Notes under the pieces: model-generated
What the model saw: only the letters and a program-made list of their open reading frames with translations
Database searches by the model: none
What the model was told of the DNA's origin: nothing
NCBI RefSeq assembly: GCF_039729145.1
Contig: NZ_CP155793.1
Span: forward strand, 1,674,001-1,738,000
DNA: 64,000 nt
Source: Microbacterium sp. SY138
Lineage (GTDB): Bacteria > Actinomycetota > Actinomycetes > Actinomycetales > Microbacteriaceae
Direction: 5' to 3'
Shown here: piece after piece, positions 1-8,345 of the stretch
How the letters are laid out: each line of letters starts with the position of its first letter
Numbering within the stretch: position 1 is the first letter of the stretch
Program-made: the position numbers and the translations under genes

Positions 1-406
1 AGGCGATCGCCCCGAGGATCAGGGCGAAGGCTCCGATCCTCGTCCCATGGAGGAAAGTGACGACGCCGACGAAGAGGACGAAGACGAGGAGTGCCGGAAC
101 GGACCACGGCCAGGGAGACTGGATCGCCAGCTCCGGCACGACCGTGAGCGGCAGGGTGAACGCACTCGCCGTGAACAGGATGAGAGCCCAGCGAGGACGT
201 GAGATCGCGAGGAGCGGCGAAGCGCACAGCACAGCTCCGAGGATGAACGACAGCGGCAGCGGTGTGCCGTACAGGAGGGTCTGCAGCGGGACGATCACCG
301 CGTACAGCGCCACGACCGCCGCACCCAGCGCCACGAGGGCGGAGGTGCGGCGGTTGATCCGTTGGCGGAGCGGTGTGCGCTCCCGGCGTCGTGCCATGAC
401 TGTCAT
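1..406 (-). CDS. Partial multi-pass membrane protein (possibly sensor-kinase N-terminus)
   Basis: Only the first ~135 residues are inside the window; the C-terminus runs off the left edge. A basic N-terminus (MTVMARRRERTPLRQ) is followed by about five hydrophobic helices with short loops, including a proline-rich PLPLSFILGAVLC segment. The ATG overlaps the stop of the upstream DedA gene (ATGA), so the two are co-transcribed. In Microbacteriaceae this kind of helix bundle often opens a histidine kinase, but no kinase domain is visible here, so that identity is inference. The hydrophobic reading frame itself is clear. Confidence 0.6.
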   Translation of the reverse strand, partial: MTVMARRRERTPLRQRINRRTSALVALGAAVVALYAVIVPLQTLLYGTPLPLSFILGAVLCASPLLAISRPRWALILFTASAFTLPLTVVPELAIQSPWPWSVPALLVFVLFVGVVTFLHGTRIGAFALILGAIA

Positions 407-1020
407 CCTGCCAGCTGGGGCGCCGGCGCACGGCGGCGACGGGCCGCGGCGATCCGGTCGATCACGAACCCGATGACGAGGGCGATGACGATGCCGAGCC
501 CGGCGCTGAGCAGGGGCTGGTCTTTGATCCAGGCGCCGGCGAGCAGACCGATCGCGAGGCTGAACACGCTCCAGCTGACCCCGGCGATGAGGCTCAAGGG
601 GAGGAAGCGCCGCCAGGGGAAGTGGAGAGCGCCCGCGCTCATGTTGACGGCGACCCGACCGACCGGGATGTAGCGGGCGCCGAGGATGAGCGTCGCGCTC
701 CGACGGTCGAGTGCGCGCTGGGCGTGAGCGAATGCCGCCGCCACCCGGGGGCGTCGCATCCACGCGAACCTCGTCGTGCCCACCGCTCGCCCGATGACGA
801 AGGCGAGATTGTCTCCGATCGCCGCACCGATCGCGGCGACGAGCCCGAGGAGCACCAGGTTTCCCTCGCCGGTGGAGGCAGTGACCGCCGCCGCGGCGAC
901 GAGCACGGTCTCGCTGGGAACCGGGGGGAAGAAGCCGTCGATGACGGTGACGGCGAACAGGACCAGGTACAGCCAGGGCGAGGCGATCGCCTGCATGATG
1001 AGCTCGTTGAGGATGTCCAC
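403..1020 (-). CDS. DedA family membrane protein
   Basis: 205 residues, normal for DedA/SNARE-associated (VTT domain) proteins, which act in membrane homeostasis and lipid flipping. The N-terminal reentrant segment DGFFPPVPSETVL carries the family's Pro-Pro-x-P-x-E motif. The second signature region contains GARYIPVGRVAVNMSAGAL, matching the conserved G-R-(F/Y)-x-P-x-x-R pattern. Helices occur around residues 15-50, 55-80, 135-165 and 170-190, followed by an Arg-rich cytoplasmic tail. It is first in a two-gene unit; its stop overlaps the next start. It diverges from the ABC-F gene at 1183. Confidence 0.93.
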   Translation of the reverse strand: MDILNELIMQAIASPWLYLVLFAVTVIDGFFPPVPSETVLVAAAAVTASTGEGNLVLLGLVAAIGAAIGDNLAFVIGRAVGTTRFAWMRRPRVAAAFAHAQRALDRRSATLILGARYIPVGRVAVNMSAGALHFPWRRFLPLSLIAGVSWSVFSLAIGLLAGAWIKDQPLLSAGLGIVIALVIGFVIDRIAAARRRRAPAPQLAG

Positions 1021-1182
1021 TCCCGTACGTTATGCAGCGGACCCCGAGCAGGGCATCCCTCTCGGGTATCGGGACCCTCACCCTTCGGAGTGATCTTGCT
1101 GAGCGCGACTCCCGGCGACGCCGCTTATACTGGGAGGCTGGCCGATCGGCCGACAACCTCCCCGAAAGAACGGACGTCCGCT

Positions 1183-2781
1183 GTGCTTGCCGTGCACGAC
1201 CTCGAGATCCGCGTTGGCGCGCGCCTGCTGATGGAGAACGTCTCGTTCCGCGTCGCCGACGGAGACAAGATCGGACTCGTCGGCCGCAACGGGGCCGGGA
1301 AGACCACGCTCACCAAGGTGCTCGCCGGTGACGTGCTCCCGTCGGGCGGAAGCGTCACCCGCTCCGGGGAACTCGGCTACCTGCCGCAGGACCCTCGTTC
1401 GGGCAATCCCGAAGACCTCGCGCGTACGCGCATCCTCGATGCCCGCGGGCTCGGTCAGCTCAACCTCGGCATGACCGAGGCGGCCCTCGCCATGGGTTCC
1501 GACGACCCCGCGGTGGCCGACAAGGCCATGAAGCGCTACGCCCGACTCACCGAGCAGTTCGAGGCGCAGGGCGGCTACGCGGCCGAAGCCGAAGCCGCGT
1601 CCATCGCCAACAACCTGTCGCTTCCCGACCGTATCCTCGACCAGCCGCTGTCGACGCTGTCCGGCGGTCAACGCCGTCGGATCGAACTCGCGCGCATCCT
1701 CTTCTCCGACGCGCAGACGATGATCCTCGACGAGCCGACCAACCACCTCGACGCCGACAGCGTCGTGTGGTTGCGCGAGTTCCTCAAGGGCTACAAGGGC
1801 GGGCTGATCGTGATCAGTCACGATGTGGAGCTCGTCGGCGAGACCGTCAACCGGGTGTTCTACCTCGACGCGAACCGCCAGATCATCGACACATACAACA
1901 TGAACTGGAAGAACTACCTGCGTCAGCGGGTGGCTGATGAGGAGCGTCGCAAGAAGGAACGCGCGAACGCCGAGAAGAAGGCGACGACCCTGCAGCTGCA
2001 GGCCGCCCGCTTCGGTGCGAAGGCTTCGAAGGCCGCTGCTGCGCACCAGATGATCGCGCGCGCCGAGAAGCTGCTTGCCGGACTGGACGAGGTGCGTCAG
2101 GAGGACCGGGTGGCGAAGCTGCGCTTCCCGAAGCCCGCTCCTTGCGGTAAGACGCCGATGATGGCCTCCGGCCTCTCGAAGTCGTACGGCTCGCTCGAGA
2201 TCTTCACCGACGTCGACCTGGCGATCGATCGCGGTTCGAAGGTCGTCGTGCTCGGACTCAACGGTGCAGGAAAGACCACACTGCTGCGGATGCTCGCCGG
2301 CGTCGACCAGCCCGATACGGGACAGCTCGAGCCGGGGCACGGCCTCAAGGTCGGCTACTACGCGCAGGAGCACGAGAACCTCGACGTGAACCGCTCGGTG
2401 CTCGAGAACATGGTCTCGGCCGCTCCGCACATCACGGAGACCGAAGCGCGCAAGGTGCTCGGGTCGTTCCTGTTCACGGGTGACGACGTGCTCAAGCCCG
2501 CCGGCGTCCTCTCCGGTGGTGAGAAGACCCGTCTGTCGCTCGCGACGCTGGTCGTGTCGTCGGCGAACCTGCTGCTGCTCGATGAGCCGACCAACAACCT
2601 CGATCCTGCCTCGCGCGAGGAGATCCTCGGTGCGCTCGCGCACTACGAGGGCGCAGTCGTGCTCGTCTCGCACGACCCCGGTGCCGTGCAGTCACTCAAC
2701 CCCGAACGTGTGCTGATCCTGCCGGACGGGGTCGAGGACATCTGGAGCCAGGAGTACCAGGACCTCATCGAGCTCGCCTAG
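1183..2781 (+). CDS. ABC-F family ATP-binding protein
   Basis: 532 residues with two ABC ATPase domains and no membrane segment, the ABC-F layout of ribosome-associated translation factors. Domain 1 has Walker A GRNGAGKTT (about residue 38), signature LSGGQRRR and Walker B MILDEPTNHLD. A basic linker follows with a Lys/Arg-rich coiled segment. Domain 2 has [17 protein letters not shown] and LLLDEPTNNLD. I chose the GTG at 1183 because homologous sequence starts there (VLAVHDLEIR); the longer open frame upstream has no homology. A TATACT hexamer at 1126-1131 could be the -10 and a 12-bp palindrome (GGCCGATCGGCC, 1140-1151) lies in the leader. Housekeeping (EttA/Uup-like) versus antibiotic-protection role cannot be decided from sequence. 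Confidence 0.93.
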   Translation: MLAVHDLEIRVGARLLMENVSFRVADGDKIGLVGRNGAGKTTLTKVLAGDVLPSGGSVTRSGELGYLPQDPRSGNPEDLARTRILDARGLGQLNLGMTEAALAMGSDDPAVADKAMKRYARLTEQFEAQGGYAAEAEAASIANNLSLPDRILDQPLSTLSGGQRRRIELARILFSDAQTMILDEPTNHLDADSVVWLREFLKGYKGGLIVISHDVELVGETVNRVFYLDANRQIIDTYNMNWKNYLRQRVADEERRKKERANAEKKATTLQLQAARFGAKASKAAAAHQMIARAEKLLAGLDEVRQEDRVAKLRFPKPAPCGKTPMMASGLSKSYGSLEIFTDVDLAIDRGSKVVVLGLNGAGKTTLLRMLAGVDQPDTGQLEPGHGLKVGYYAQEHENLDVNRSVLENMVSAAPHITETEARKVLGSFLFTGDDVLKPAGVLSGGEKTRLSLATLVVSSANLLLLDEPTNNLDPASREEILGALAHYEGAVVLVSHDPGAVQSLNPERVLILPDGVEDIWSQEYQDLIELA

Positions 2782-2793
2782 GGGGTCGGTTCC

Positions 2794-3492
2794 GTGTCGG
2801 CGGCCCGGGATATCGTGACGGACATGGGGCTGGGTCACATCCGCGCGATCTGCTGGGACTGGAACGGCACGCTGCTCGACGATGCCGAGATCTGCCGTCA
2901 GGTCATGAACGCCGTGCTCGAGGAGCACGCGCTCGAACCGCTCGCCGACGAGCACGCGTACCGATCCGTCTTCCGCTTCCCGATCCGGGACTTCTACCGC
3001 TCGGTCGGACTCGGGGACGACCGATTCCTGTCGGCCGCAACCACGTATCTCGACCTGCTCGCCCAGCGCGTCGGCGAGGCGCCGCTCCACTCCGACGTGC
3101 GGGCCACGCTCGCGGTGCTCCGTGAGCGAGGGATCCGCCAGGTCCTCGCTTCGGCGACTCTTCCGGATGCCCTCGCTCGGCAGATGGCCCCGCACGACCT
3201 GGGCGAGGCGTTCGAAGCGGTGCTGTCGATCGACGATCCCTTCCGCGCCTCCAAGCACGATGTGATCTCGCGATGGCTGGCGACATCCGGGATGGCTGCG
3301 CATGATGTGCTCGTCGTCGGCGACACCAATCACGATCGAGAGATCGCGGACGGTCTCGGCGCGGAGTTCGTCCATTTCGACGGCGGGCACCAGAAGTGGG
3401 CAGGAGACACCCGCCGGGTCTCGACGCTCGGCGAGCTGATCGACCTCCTGGGGCCGCTCCCGGTGGGTTCCGCCTCCGCCGAACTCGCCTGA
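2794..3492 (+). CDS. HAD-superfamily phosphatase
   Basis: 232 residues. HAD motif I is DWNGTLLDD, with the nucleophile Asp followed by the Asp two residues on replaced by Asn (DxN instead of DxD). Motif II is LASATL, motif III includes the Lys in FRASKHD, and motif IV is VVGDTNHDREIA. The helical cap lies at about residues 25-90, as in phosphoglycolate phosphatase-type HADs. The GTG at 2794 has AGGGGG seven bases upstream; an ATG at 2824 would remove ten residues and is also possible. It follows the ABC-F stop by 12 bases. Substrate is unknown. Confidence 0.85.
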   Translation: MSAARDIVTDMGLGHIRAICWDWNGTLLDDAEICRQVMNAVLEEHALEPLADEHAYRSVFRFPIRDFYRSVGLGDDRFLSAATTYLDLLAQRVGEAPLHSDVRATLAVLRERGIRQVLASATLPDALARQMAPHDLGEAFEAVLSIDDPFRASKHDVISRWLATSGMAAHDVLVVGDTNHDREIADGLGAEFVHFDGGHQKWAGDTRRVSTLGELIDLLGPLPVGSASAELA

Positions 3493-3536
3493 CCACTCGG
3501 CCCTGCCCGGGGCGGACCCATGGCATAGTCGAGAGC

Positions 3537-4160
3537 ATGCCGTTCGCGCATCCCCCGTCCTCGTCAGACATCAGCGACTGGTTGCGTGCGCAGCCTTCCC
3601 TCACCGGGGTCGCGCCGCCGCTCGATCTCGCAGGGCTTCCCGAAGATCCCGTGCCGTTCTTCGTCGATTGGATCGGAGAGGCCGCCGAGAGCGGGGTCGC
3701 GGAACCGCACGCGGCGACCCTGGCGACGGTCGACGATGACGGCGTGCCGGATGCGAGGACACTGATCCTCAAGGGCGTCGACGCGCGAGGATGGGCGTTC
3801 GCCGGGACGCGCTCGTCCCGCAAGGGCGAGCAGATCGCCGCACGCCCTGCCGCGGCGTTGAACTTCTGGTGGCAGCCGCTCCGACGGGCCGTGCGGGTCC
3901 GGGGAATGATCCAGGAAGCGTCCGAGGTGGAGAGCGCCGCAGATCTCGCCGCGCGGTCGGCTGACGCTCGTCGCGGTGTCGCGCCGGGGGAATGGGTGCT
4001 CTGGAGGATCGTCCCGGCGCGGGTCGAGTTCTGGCAGGGATCGGCGGACCGGAACCACAGCCGGATCGTCTTTCAGCGCGCGGAGGGCGGCTGGAGCCGC
4101 AGCGTGACGGGCGAGGCCGCCGGTGTGGCGAGATATAGAGTCGCAGGGGAGCGGACATGA
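3537..4160 (+). CDS. Pyridoxamine 5'-phosphate oxidase-family protein
   Basis: 207 residues with the FMN-binding split-barrel features of PNPOx: ATLATVDDDGVPDARTLILKGVD near the N-terminus, the SRKGEQI phosphate-contact region, and FWQGSADRNHSRI, which retains the Arg-x-His of the PdxH substrate site. The C-terminus does not end in the usual RLxP, so true PdxH activity (oxidising PNP/PMP to PLP) is uncertain. It overlaps the cupin gene by ATGA, suggesting co-translation. The ATG at 3537 is preferred over an upstream in-frame extension with no homology. Confidence 0.8.
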   Translation: MPFAHPPSSSDISDWLRAQPSLTGVAPPLDLAGLPEDPVPFFVDWIGEAAESGVAEPHAATLATVDDDGVPDARTLILKGVDARGWAFAGTRSSRKGEQIAARPAAALNFWWQPLRRAVRVRGMIQEASEVESAADLAARSADARRGVAPGEWVLWRIVPARVEFWQGSADRNHSRIVFQRAEGGWSRSVTGEAAGVARYRVAGERT

Positions 4161-4606
4161 GCGGTTATCAGGTGCTCGAGATCGGGTCGCTCGACGAGTG
4201 GCGCACCCACCATGGTGGCTTCGATGCCGCACGATCGCGCGACGGGCGTCGCGTCGTCGACCATGAGCTGACGATGCAGTACATCGGGATGACCGCGAAC
4301 GCGTTGGAGCCGGGCGAAGAGGCCGGCTACTGGCACGTGCACCGGAAGATCGAAGAGGTCTACGTGTTCCTCGGAGGGCGAGGGCAGATGGGGCTGGACG
4401 ACGATGTGGTGGAGGTCGGCCCCGGTACCGTGATCCGCGTCGGTCAGGGCGTCGCTCGCACGTGGCGGGCGCGACCGGACAGTCCGGGCGAACTGCGCTG
4501 GCTCTGTCTCCGCGCCGGCGGCGAGGAACTGCCGCACCTTCCGGACGACAGCTCGCGGCTACCGGAGCGCCCGATGCCATGGTCGGACCGAGCGAGCACC
4601 GGCTGA
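4157..4606 (+). CDS. Cupin domain protein
   Basis: 149 residues with one cupin barrel. Motif 1 is a variant GYWHVHRKIEEVYVFLGG, keeping His-x-His and Glu metal ligands, and motif 2 is the VGPGTVIRVGQGVARTWRA segment, where the second-motif His is not evident. Metal binding is plausible but the third ligand is in doubt. Its ATG overlaps the stop of the PNPOx-like gene, so the pair is probably one functional unit, perhaps small-molecule sensing or oxidation. No specific substrate can be assigned. Confidence 0.82.
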   Translation: MSGYQVLEIGSLDEWRTHHGGFDAARSRDGRRVVDHELTMQYIGMTANALEPGEEAGYWHVHRKIEEVYVFLGGRGQMGLDDDVVEVGPGTVIRVGQGVARTWRARPDSPGELRWLCLRAGGEELPHLPDDSSRLPERPMPWSDRASTG

Positions 4607-4610
4607 AGAG

Positions 4611-5423
4611 TCACCGCACGTCGAGCAGTTCGTCCTCGACGTCGGCGTCGTGGTCCTTGCGGCGCGACTTCTTGACGGGGGCTTGGACTCCCTCGACCTC
4701 CTCGCGGTGCTTCACGATCTCCGTCCGGATGATGTATCCGATGAAGATGAAGCCCATCAGCGCGAAGAGAATCCACTGGATGGCATAGGACAGGTGCGGA
4801 CCCGGATCGTCGGTGGGGGAGTCGAATCCCCCCAGCGTCCCTGCGCCGGCCGGGTCCTCGCTGATCATCCGTCCGTAGGCTCCGGTGATCACGTCACCGT
4901 CGACGAGATCGGCGATGGTCGGCAGATTGATGGTCGGCACCTGACCTTCGGGCGCGCCACGGCCCGATGCCGGAACCTGCTCACCCGGGCGAAGACGTAC
5001 GGTGACCTCGGCTTCGCCCTCCGGCGGTGCTGGCACCGAATCCGGCGCGTCCCCGTCACCCGGCGGCACCCAGCCGCGATCGACGATGAAGATGCGACCA
5101 TCGACGTCGCGGAACGGCACGAGCACCTCGAAGGCGCTCGTCCCGCCGTGCGGGCGGTTGCGCACCAGGAGCTGCTGGTCGGCGAGGTATTCGCCCTGCA
5201 GGATCACCGGTCGCCACTCGTCGGAGGGATCGAGGGCACCGTCTTCTCCGATGAGGTCGGAGAGGGGAACAGGCTTCGCGTCGTAGTTCTCTTCAACGAG
5301 CTCGATCTGCGCGGCTCTGGTCTCGTTGCGCTCGAACTGCCAGTTCGACAGGAAGACGCACGCGACCGCGAAACCGATCGCGATGAGCACGTAGACGGCC
5401 CATCGGGTCAGACGTCCGCTCAT
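4611..5423 (-). CDS. SURF1 family cytochrome oxidase biogenesis protein
   Basis: 270 residues with the SURF1 topology: an N-terminal helix (about 9-27), a large extracytoplasmic domain and a C-terminal helix (about 213-233). Family landmarks are NWQFERNETRAAQ after the first helix, WRPVILQGEY, VRNRPHGGTSAFEVLVPF, IFIVDRGWVPPG, and LSYAIQWILFA before helix 2. SURF1 assists heme-copper oxidase assembly at the cytoplasmic membrane. The acidic/basic tail after helix 2 is typical of actinobacterial members. Its ATG overlaps the stop of the small gene upstream, placing it last in a three-gene operon. Confidence 0.93.
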   Translation of the reverse strand: MSGRLTRWAVYVLIAIGFAVACVFLSNWQFERNETRAAQIELVEENYDAKPVPLSDLIGEDGALDPSDEWRPVILQGEYLADQQLLVRNRPHGGTSAFEVLVPFRDVDGRIFIVDRGWVPPGDGDAPDSVPAPPEGEAEVTVRLRPGEQVPASGRGAPEGQVPTINLPTIADLVDGDVITGAYGRMISEDPAGAGTLGGFDSPTDDPGPHLSYAIQWILFALMGFIFIGYIIRTEIVKHREEVEGVQAPVKKSRRKDHDADVEDELLDVR

Positions 5424-5614
5424 GCGGGGATCCCATCCCGAACACTGACAGGGAAGTCACGTGCTGCCAGATAGTCCCGGAGGTAGGCGACGTGCTCATC
5501 GCACGCCAACCAGATCTTCTCCCGATCGGCGGCATGGATGCGGGGGTTGCGCCATACGACCTGTCTGGTCGCCGCGCTCCGGCAGCCGGCACGCGAGCAT
5601 TCGAGGTCTGTCAT
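5420..5614 (-). CDS. Small conserved Cys/His protein
   Basis: 64 residues, short of the usual ORF cut-offs in its true frame. It overlaps both neighbours: its ATG (5612-5614) overlaps the stop of the DUF3099 gene and its stop overlaps the SURF1 start, which argues strongly that it is translated. Cysteines at 6, 11 and 38 with histidines at 28 and 41 (CSRAGC and ACDEH) look like a small zinc-binding knuckle. I know of similar actinobacterial proteins of unestablished function; I assign none. Confidence 0.8.
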   Translation of the reverse strand: MTDLECSRAGCRSAATRQVVWRNPRIHAADREKIWLACDEHVAYLRDYLAARDFPVSVRDGIPA

Positions 5615-5958
5615 CGGTCCTTCGGGCCTTCGTGGATCGTGAACACCGGTGGTGTCGCGGGCTGGCTCTCGATCGGTGCGGGCGCCGGGGCGGACAGCTC
5701 CTGAACCGGCGACTCGGCACCGGTCTCGGTGCTGTCGCTGCCCGCGTTGGCGAAGACCACGGCGATGTACGGCAGCACGGCGGCGGAGATCCCGAAAACC
5801 CAGGTGTACCAACCGTACGGCTGGACCAGCACCATCAGAGCGAAGCACGCGATGCGGATGGACATCGTCAGGACATAACGGCGCACACGATGGTCTGCCT
5901 CATCCCGCGGAGACTGCGGCAGTGAGGTGACGGCCGGGACTTGACGCGCGTTCTTCAC
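5611..5958 (-). CDS. DUF3099 family membrane protein
   Basis: 115 residues. A cytoplasmic N-terminus is followed by two hydrophobic helices (about residues 29-48 and 53-72) separated by QPYGWY, then an Ala/Pro/Ser-rich tail. The SIRIACFALMVLV and YTWVFGISAAVLPYIAVV segments match actinobacterial DUF3099 proteins. It leads a compact operon with the small Cys protein and SURF1, which hints at a link to respiratory-chain assembly, but that is only context. It diverges from fabG at 6194. Confidence 0.85.
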   Translation of the reverse strand: MKNARQVPAVTSLPQSPRDEADHRVRRYVLTMSIRIACFALMVLVQPYGWYTWVFGISAAVLPYIAVVFANAGSDSTETGAESPVQELSAPAPAPIESQPATPPVFTIHEGPKDR

Positions 5959-6013
5959 GATGTCTCAAGCCTACGCCGGTACCGGGCATTCGGCGTGCCG
6001 GTTCGGAGGCGGT

Positions 6014-6150
6014 TCAGCGCGAGAAGACGACGGGCAGGCTGAGCGCTCCGACGAACAGGAAGCCGATGAAGACGCCGATGAGGGGGAACGCGCCGATCGC
6101 GATTATCGCGGAGCCGAGGATCGACCCGGCATCGTCGGTAGGATCGATGA
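6014..6150 (-). other. Hydrophobic reading frame without a visible start codon
   Basis: Reading the minus strand down to the stop at 6014-6016 gives a coherent peptide ending AFPLIGVFIGFLFVGALSLP plus VVFSR, with one strong membrane helix. No ATG, GTG or TTG occurs in this frame before it runs into the fabG coding region; the nearest ATG (6130-6132) is in another frame. It may be a decayed or frameshifted small membrane protein gene, or chance. It sits in the 235-base gap between the DUF3099 gene and fabG. Confidence 0.25.
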
Positions 6151-6193
6151 CGGCTCGGGAACCCGTGCCACCGGCCAGAGCAGGAGTGTCCCC

Positions 6194-6904
6194 ATGAGCG
6201 CTGAGCGCGTCGTCCTCGTCACCGGCGGAAACCGCGGTATCGGCCGCGCGATCGCGGAGCGTTTCGTGCGGGACGGATACCGCGTCGCGGTCACCGCTCG
6301 CAGCGGCGAGGGGCCGGAGGGGAGTCTCACGGTCCGGGCGGATGTCACGGATGCGGCCGCGCTCGATGCGGCGTTCACCGAGGTGGAGCAGCAGTTGGGA
6401 CCGGTGGAGATCGTCGTCGCGAATGCGGGCATCACCAAGGACACCCTGCTGATGCGCATGAGTGAAGACGACTTCGACAGCGTGGTCGCGACGAATCTGG
6501 GAGGCACGTTCCGCGTCGTCAAGCGTGCCTCAAAGGGCATGCTCCGGGCACGCTTCGGCCGCATCATCCTGATCTCGAGCGTCGTCGGACTCTACGGCTC
6601 CGCAGGCCAGGCCAACTACTCGGCGTCGAAGAGCGCCCTGGTCGGCTTCGCGCGATCGATCACCCGTGAGCTCGGCGCGCGCGGGATCACCGCCAACGTC
6701 GTCGCTCCCGGATTCATCGAGACCGACATGACCGCCGAGCTCCCCGAAGAGACCCAGAAGCAGTACAAGGCGAGCATCCCGGCCGCACGCTTCGCCACAC
6801 CCGATGAGGTCGCGGGTGTGGTGACATGGCTCGCGGGTGACGACGCCGGGTACGTCTCGGGCGCGGTCATCCCCGTCGATGGCGGCCTCGGAATGGGGCA
6901 CTGA
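6194..6904 (+). CDS. fabG: 3-oxoacyl-ACP reductase (SDR)
   Basis: 236 residues. The NADPH-binding motif TGGNRGIG is at residues 10-17, NAG follows strand 4, the catalytic Ser lies in ILISSVVG and Tyr-x-x-x-Lys in NYSASK. The C-terminal PGFIETDMTAELP and YVSGAVIPVDGG are typical of FabG. It would reduce beta-ketoacyl-ACP in fatty acid elongation. The ATG at 6194 has AGGAG seven bases upstream; the frame is open further upstream without homology. It stands apart from the fab cluster at 19.7-23.3 kb, so another SDR substrate cannot be excluded. Confidence 0.87.
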   Translation: MSAERVVLVTGGNRGIGRAIAERFVRDGYRVAVTARSGEGPEGSLTVRADVTDAAALDAAFTEVEQQLGPVEIVVANAGITKDTLLMRMSEDDFDSVVATNLGGTFRVVKRASKGMLRARFGRIILISSVVGLYGSAGQANYSASKSALVGFARSITRELGARGITANVVAPGFIETDMTAELPEETQKQYKASIPAARFATPDEVAGVVTWLAGDDAGYVSGAVIPVDGGLGMGH

Positions 6905-6919
6905 CCCCGAGACCGGTGT

Positions 6920-7615
6920 TCAGCGCGCGGTCGCCGCGTTGATCAGCGCACCGAGCCGTTCGGGCACGGAGAACTGCGGCCAATGGCCGGAGCCGATGCG
7001 CAGGACCTCGGCGTCATCGATCGACCGGTATTCGTCGGCGTACGCACCCCACTGGTCGATCATCTCGTCGAACGTGGCCTGATCGAGGCCAGCCATCAGC
7101 AGCGTCACCGGAACTCGATGGCGTGAGCGGTTCTCCAGGACGATGCCGTCGGTCGGCACCCTCGCGGGAACGCTGCGGGTGAGGCGAGTCGTACGCGCTC
7201 GGGTCGCGTCGTCGAGGTCGCTCACGTCCTCGTCCGGGAAGAAGCCCCAACCGGGGAAGGGCACGACCCCGTCCACGATCTCGAACTCGCTGATGCCGCT
7301 CCCGGGAGGGGGCGGCACGGTATCGACGAAGACGACTCGTTTCAGGCGCTCGGGGCGGGCATCGGCGACGCCCCATGCCACGTTGCCCCCGCCGCTGTGA
7401 CCCACCACCACGATCTCTCCCTGCAGGGCGTCCACGGCATGGACGGCGGCGTCGATCCATTCGGCGATGCCGATCCCCGCGGAGATGGCGGCGGGCGCGC
7501 CGAGGCCGGGGAGGGTGAGGGGATGTGCGCGATGCCCGGCCTGTTCGAGGGCAGGGATCACCTCTTCCCAACTGGACGCGTCGAGCCAGAGTCCCGGGAT
7601 GAGGATGATGTCCAT
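6920..7615 (-). CDS. Alpha/beta hydrolase
   Basis: 231 residues in the alpha/beta-hydrolase fold. The N-terminal strand IILIPGLWLDASSWEEV carries the oxyanion region, the nucleophile elbow is GHSGGG, an acidic residue follows in the DTVPPPPG/FVDTV strand region, and the likely catalytic His is in GSGHWPQFS near the C-terminus. Esterase or lactonase-type activity is plausible but the substrate is unknown. It is convergent with fabG and 45 bases upstream of serB on the same strand. Confidence 0.87.
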   Translation of the reverse strand: MDIILIPGLWLDASSWEEVIPALEQAGHRAHPLTLPGLGAPAAISAGIGIAEWIDAAVHAVDALQGEIVVVGHSGGGNVAWGVADARPERLKRVVFVDTVPPPPGSGISEFEIVDGVVPFPGWGFFPDEDVSDLDDATRARTTRLTRSVPARVPTDGIVLENRSRHRVPVTLLMAGLDQATFDEMIDQWGAYADEYRSIDDAEVLRIGSGHWPQFSVPERLGALINAATAR

Positions 7616-7660
7616 GAGCTGACGCTAGCGGTGGCGTCGGACTTTCACCACAGCGTTCCC

Positions 7661-8296
7661 TTACGGCAGTAGGGCGATGACCTCCGCCAAGTCCTGCGGG
7701 CCGATGACGAGGCTCGCGGCCTCCCGAACGGCGGGCTTCGCGTTGAAGGCGAGACCGAGACCGGCGACCGCCATCATCGGCAGGTCGTTCGCACCGTCGC
7801 CGATCGCGATGGTCGCCCGGGGAGCGACCCCGAGTTCCGCCGCCCACTCCCGGAGAGACAATGCCTTCGCCGCGCCGTCGACGATGTCACCGTCTACCAG
7901 GCCGGACAGCACGCCTTCTGCGGCGTCGAGACGGTTGGCTCGCCAGCGATCGACGCCGAGGGCCGGCGCGACGCTGTCGAGGATTTCGTGGAATCCTCCG
8001 GAGACGACGCCCACCACCCCGCCGCGGTCGTGGACGGCCGCAGTCAGCTCTCGCACGCCGGGCGTGGGCTCGATGCGCGCGCGGACGCGCTCGAAGGCCG
8101 ACACCGGTACACCTTTCAGAGCCGCGACCCGCGAGCGCAGGCTCGTCGAGAAGTCGACCTCACCGCGCATCGCCGCTTCGGTGGCGGCCTGCACCTCGGC
8201 ACGCCGCCCGGCTTCGTCGGCGAGCAATTCGATCACCTCGTTGCGGATGAGGGTGGAATCGGCATCGAGGACGACGAGGAAGCGCGCGCTGGTCAC
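7661..8296 (-). CDS. serB: Phosphoserine phosphatase
   Basis: 211 residues, without the N-terminal ACT domain of long SerB forms. HAD motif I is VLDADSTLI (DxDST is characteristic of SerB), motif II is GVVSGGFHEIL, the Lys is in DGAAKALSL and motif IV is AIGDGANDLPMM. It would hydrolyse O-phosphoserine to serine. It begins with GTG (8294-8296). It is downstream of the divergent glg region and upstream of the alpha/beta hydrolase on the same strand. Confidence 0.94.
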   Translation of the reverse strand: MTSARFLVVLDADSTLIRNEVIELLADEAGRRAEVQAATEAAMRGEVDFSTSLRSRVAALKGVPVSAFERVRARIEPTPGVRELTAAVHDRGGVVGVVSGGFHEILDSVAPALGVDRWRANRLDAAEGVLSGLVDGDIVDGAAKALSLREWAAELGVAPRATIAIGDGANDLPMMAVAGLGLAFNAKPAVREAASLVIGPQDLAEVIALLP

Positions 8297-8345
8297 CCGT
8301 CGAGCCTAGCGATCGCCCGAGTGGTCGGTGTGCGGCGTGACGTGC

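Noticed and set aside
622..1182. N-terminal extension of the ABC-F gene in its open frame
   Set aside because: It overlaps the minus-strand DedA gene, has no homology, and the usual ABC-F start sits at the GTG at 1183.
6014..6150. A small membrane protein gene on the minus strand
   Set aside because: The hydrophobic peptide is convincing but no start codon exists in frame, so it was kept only as a low-confidence note and not called as a CDS.
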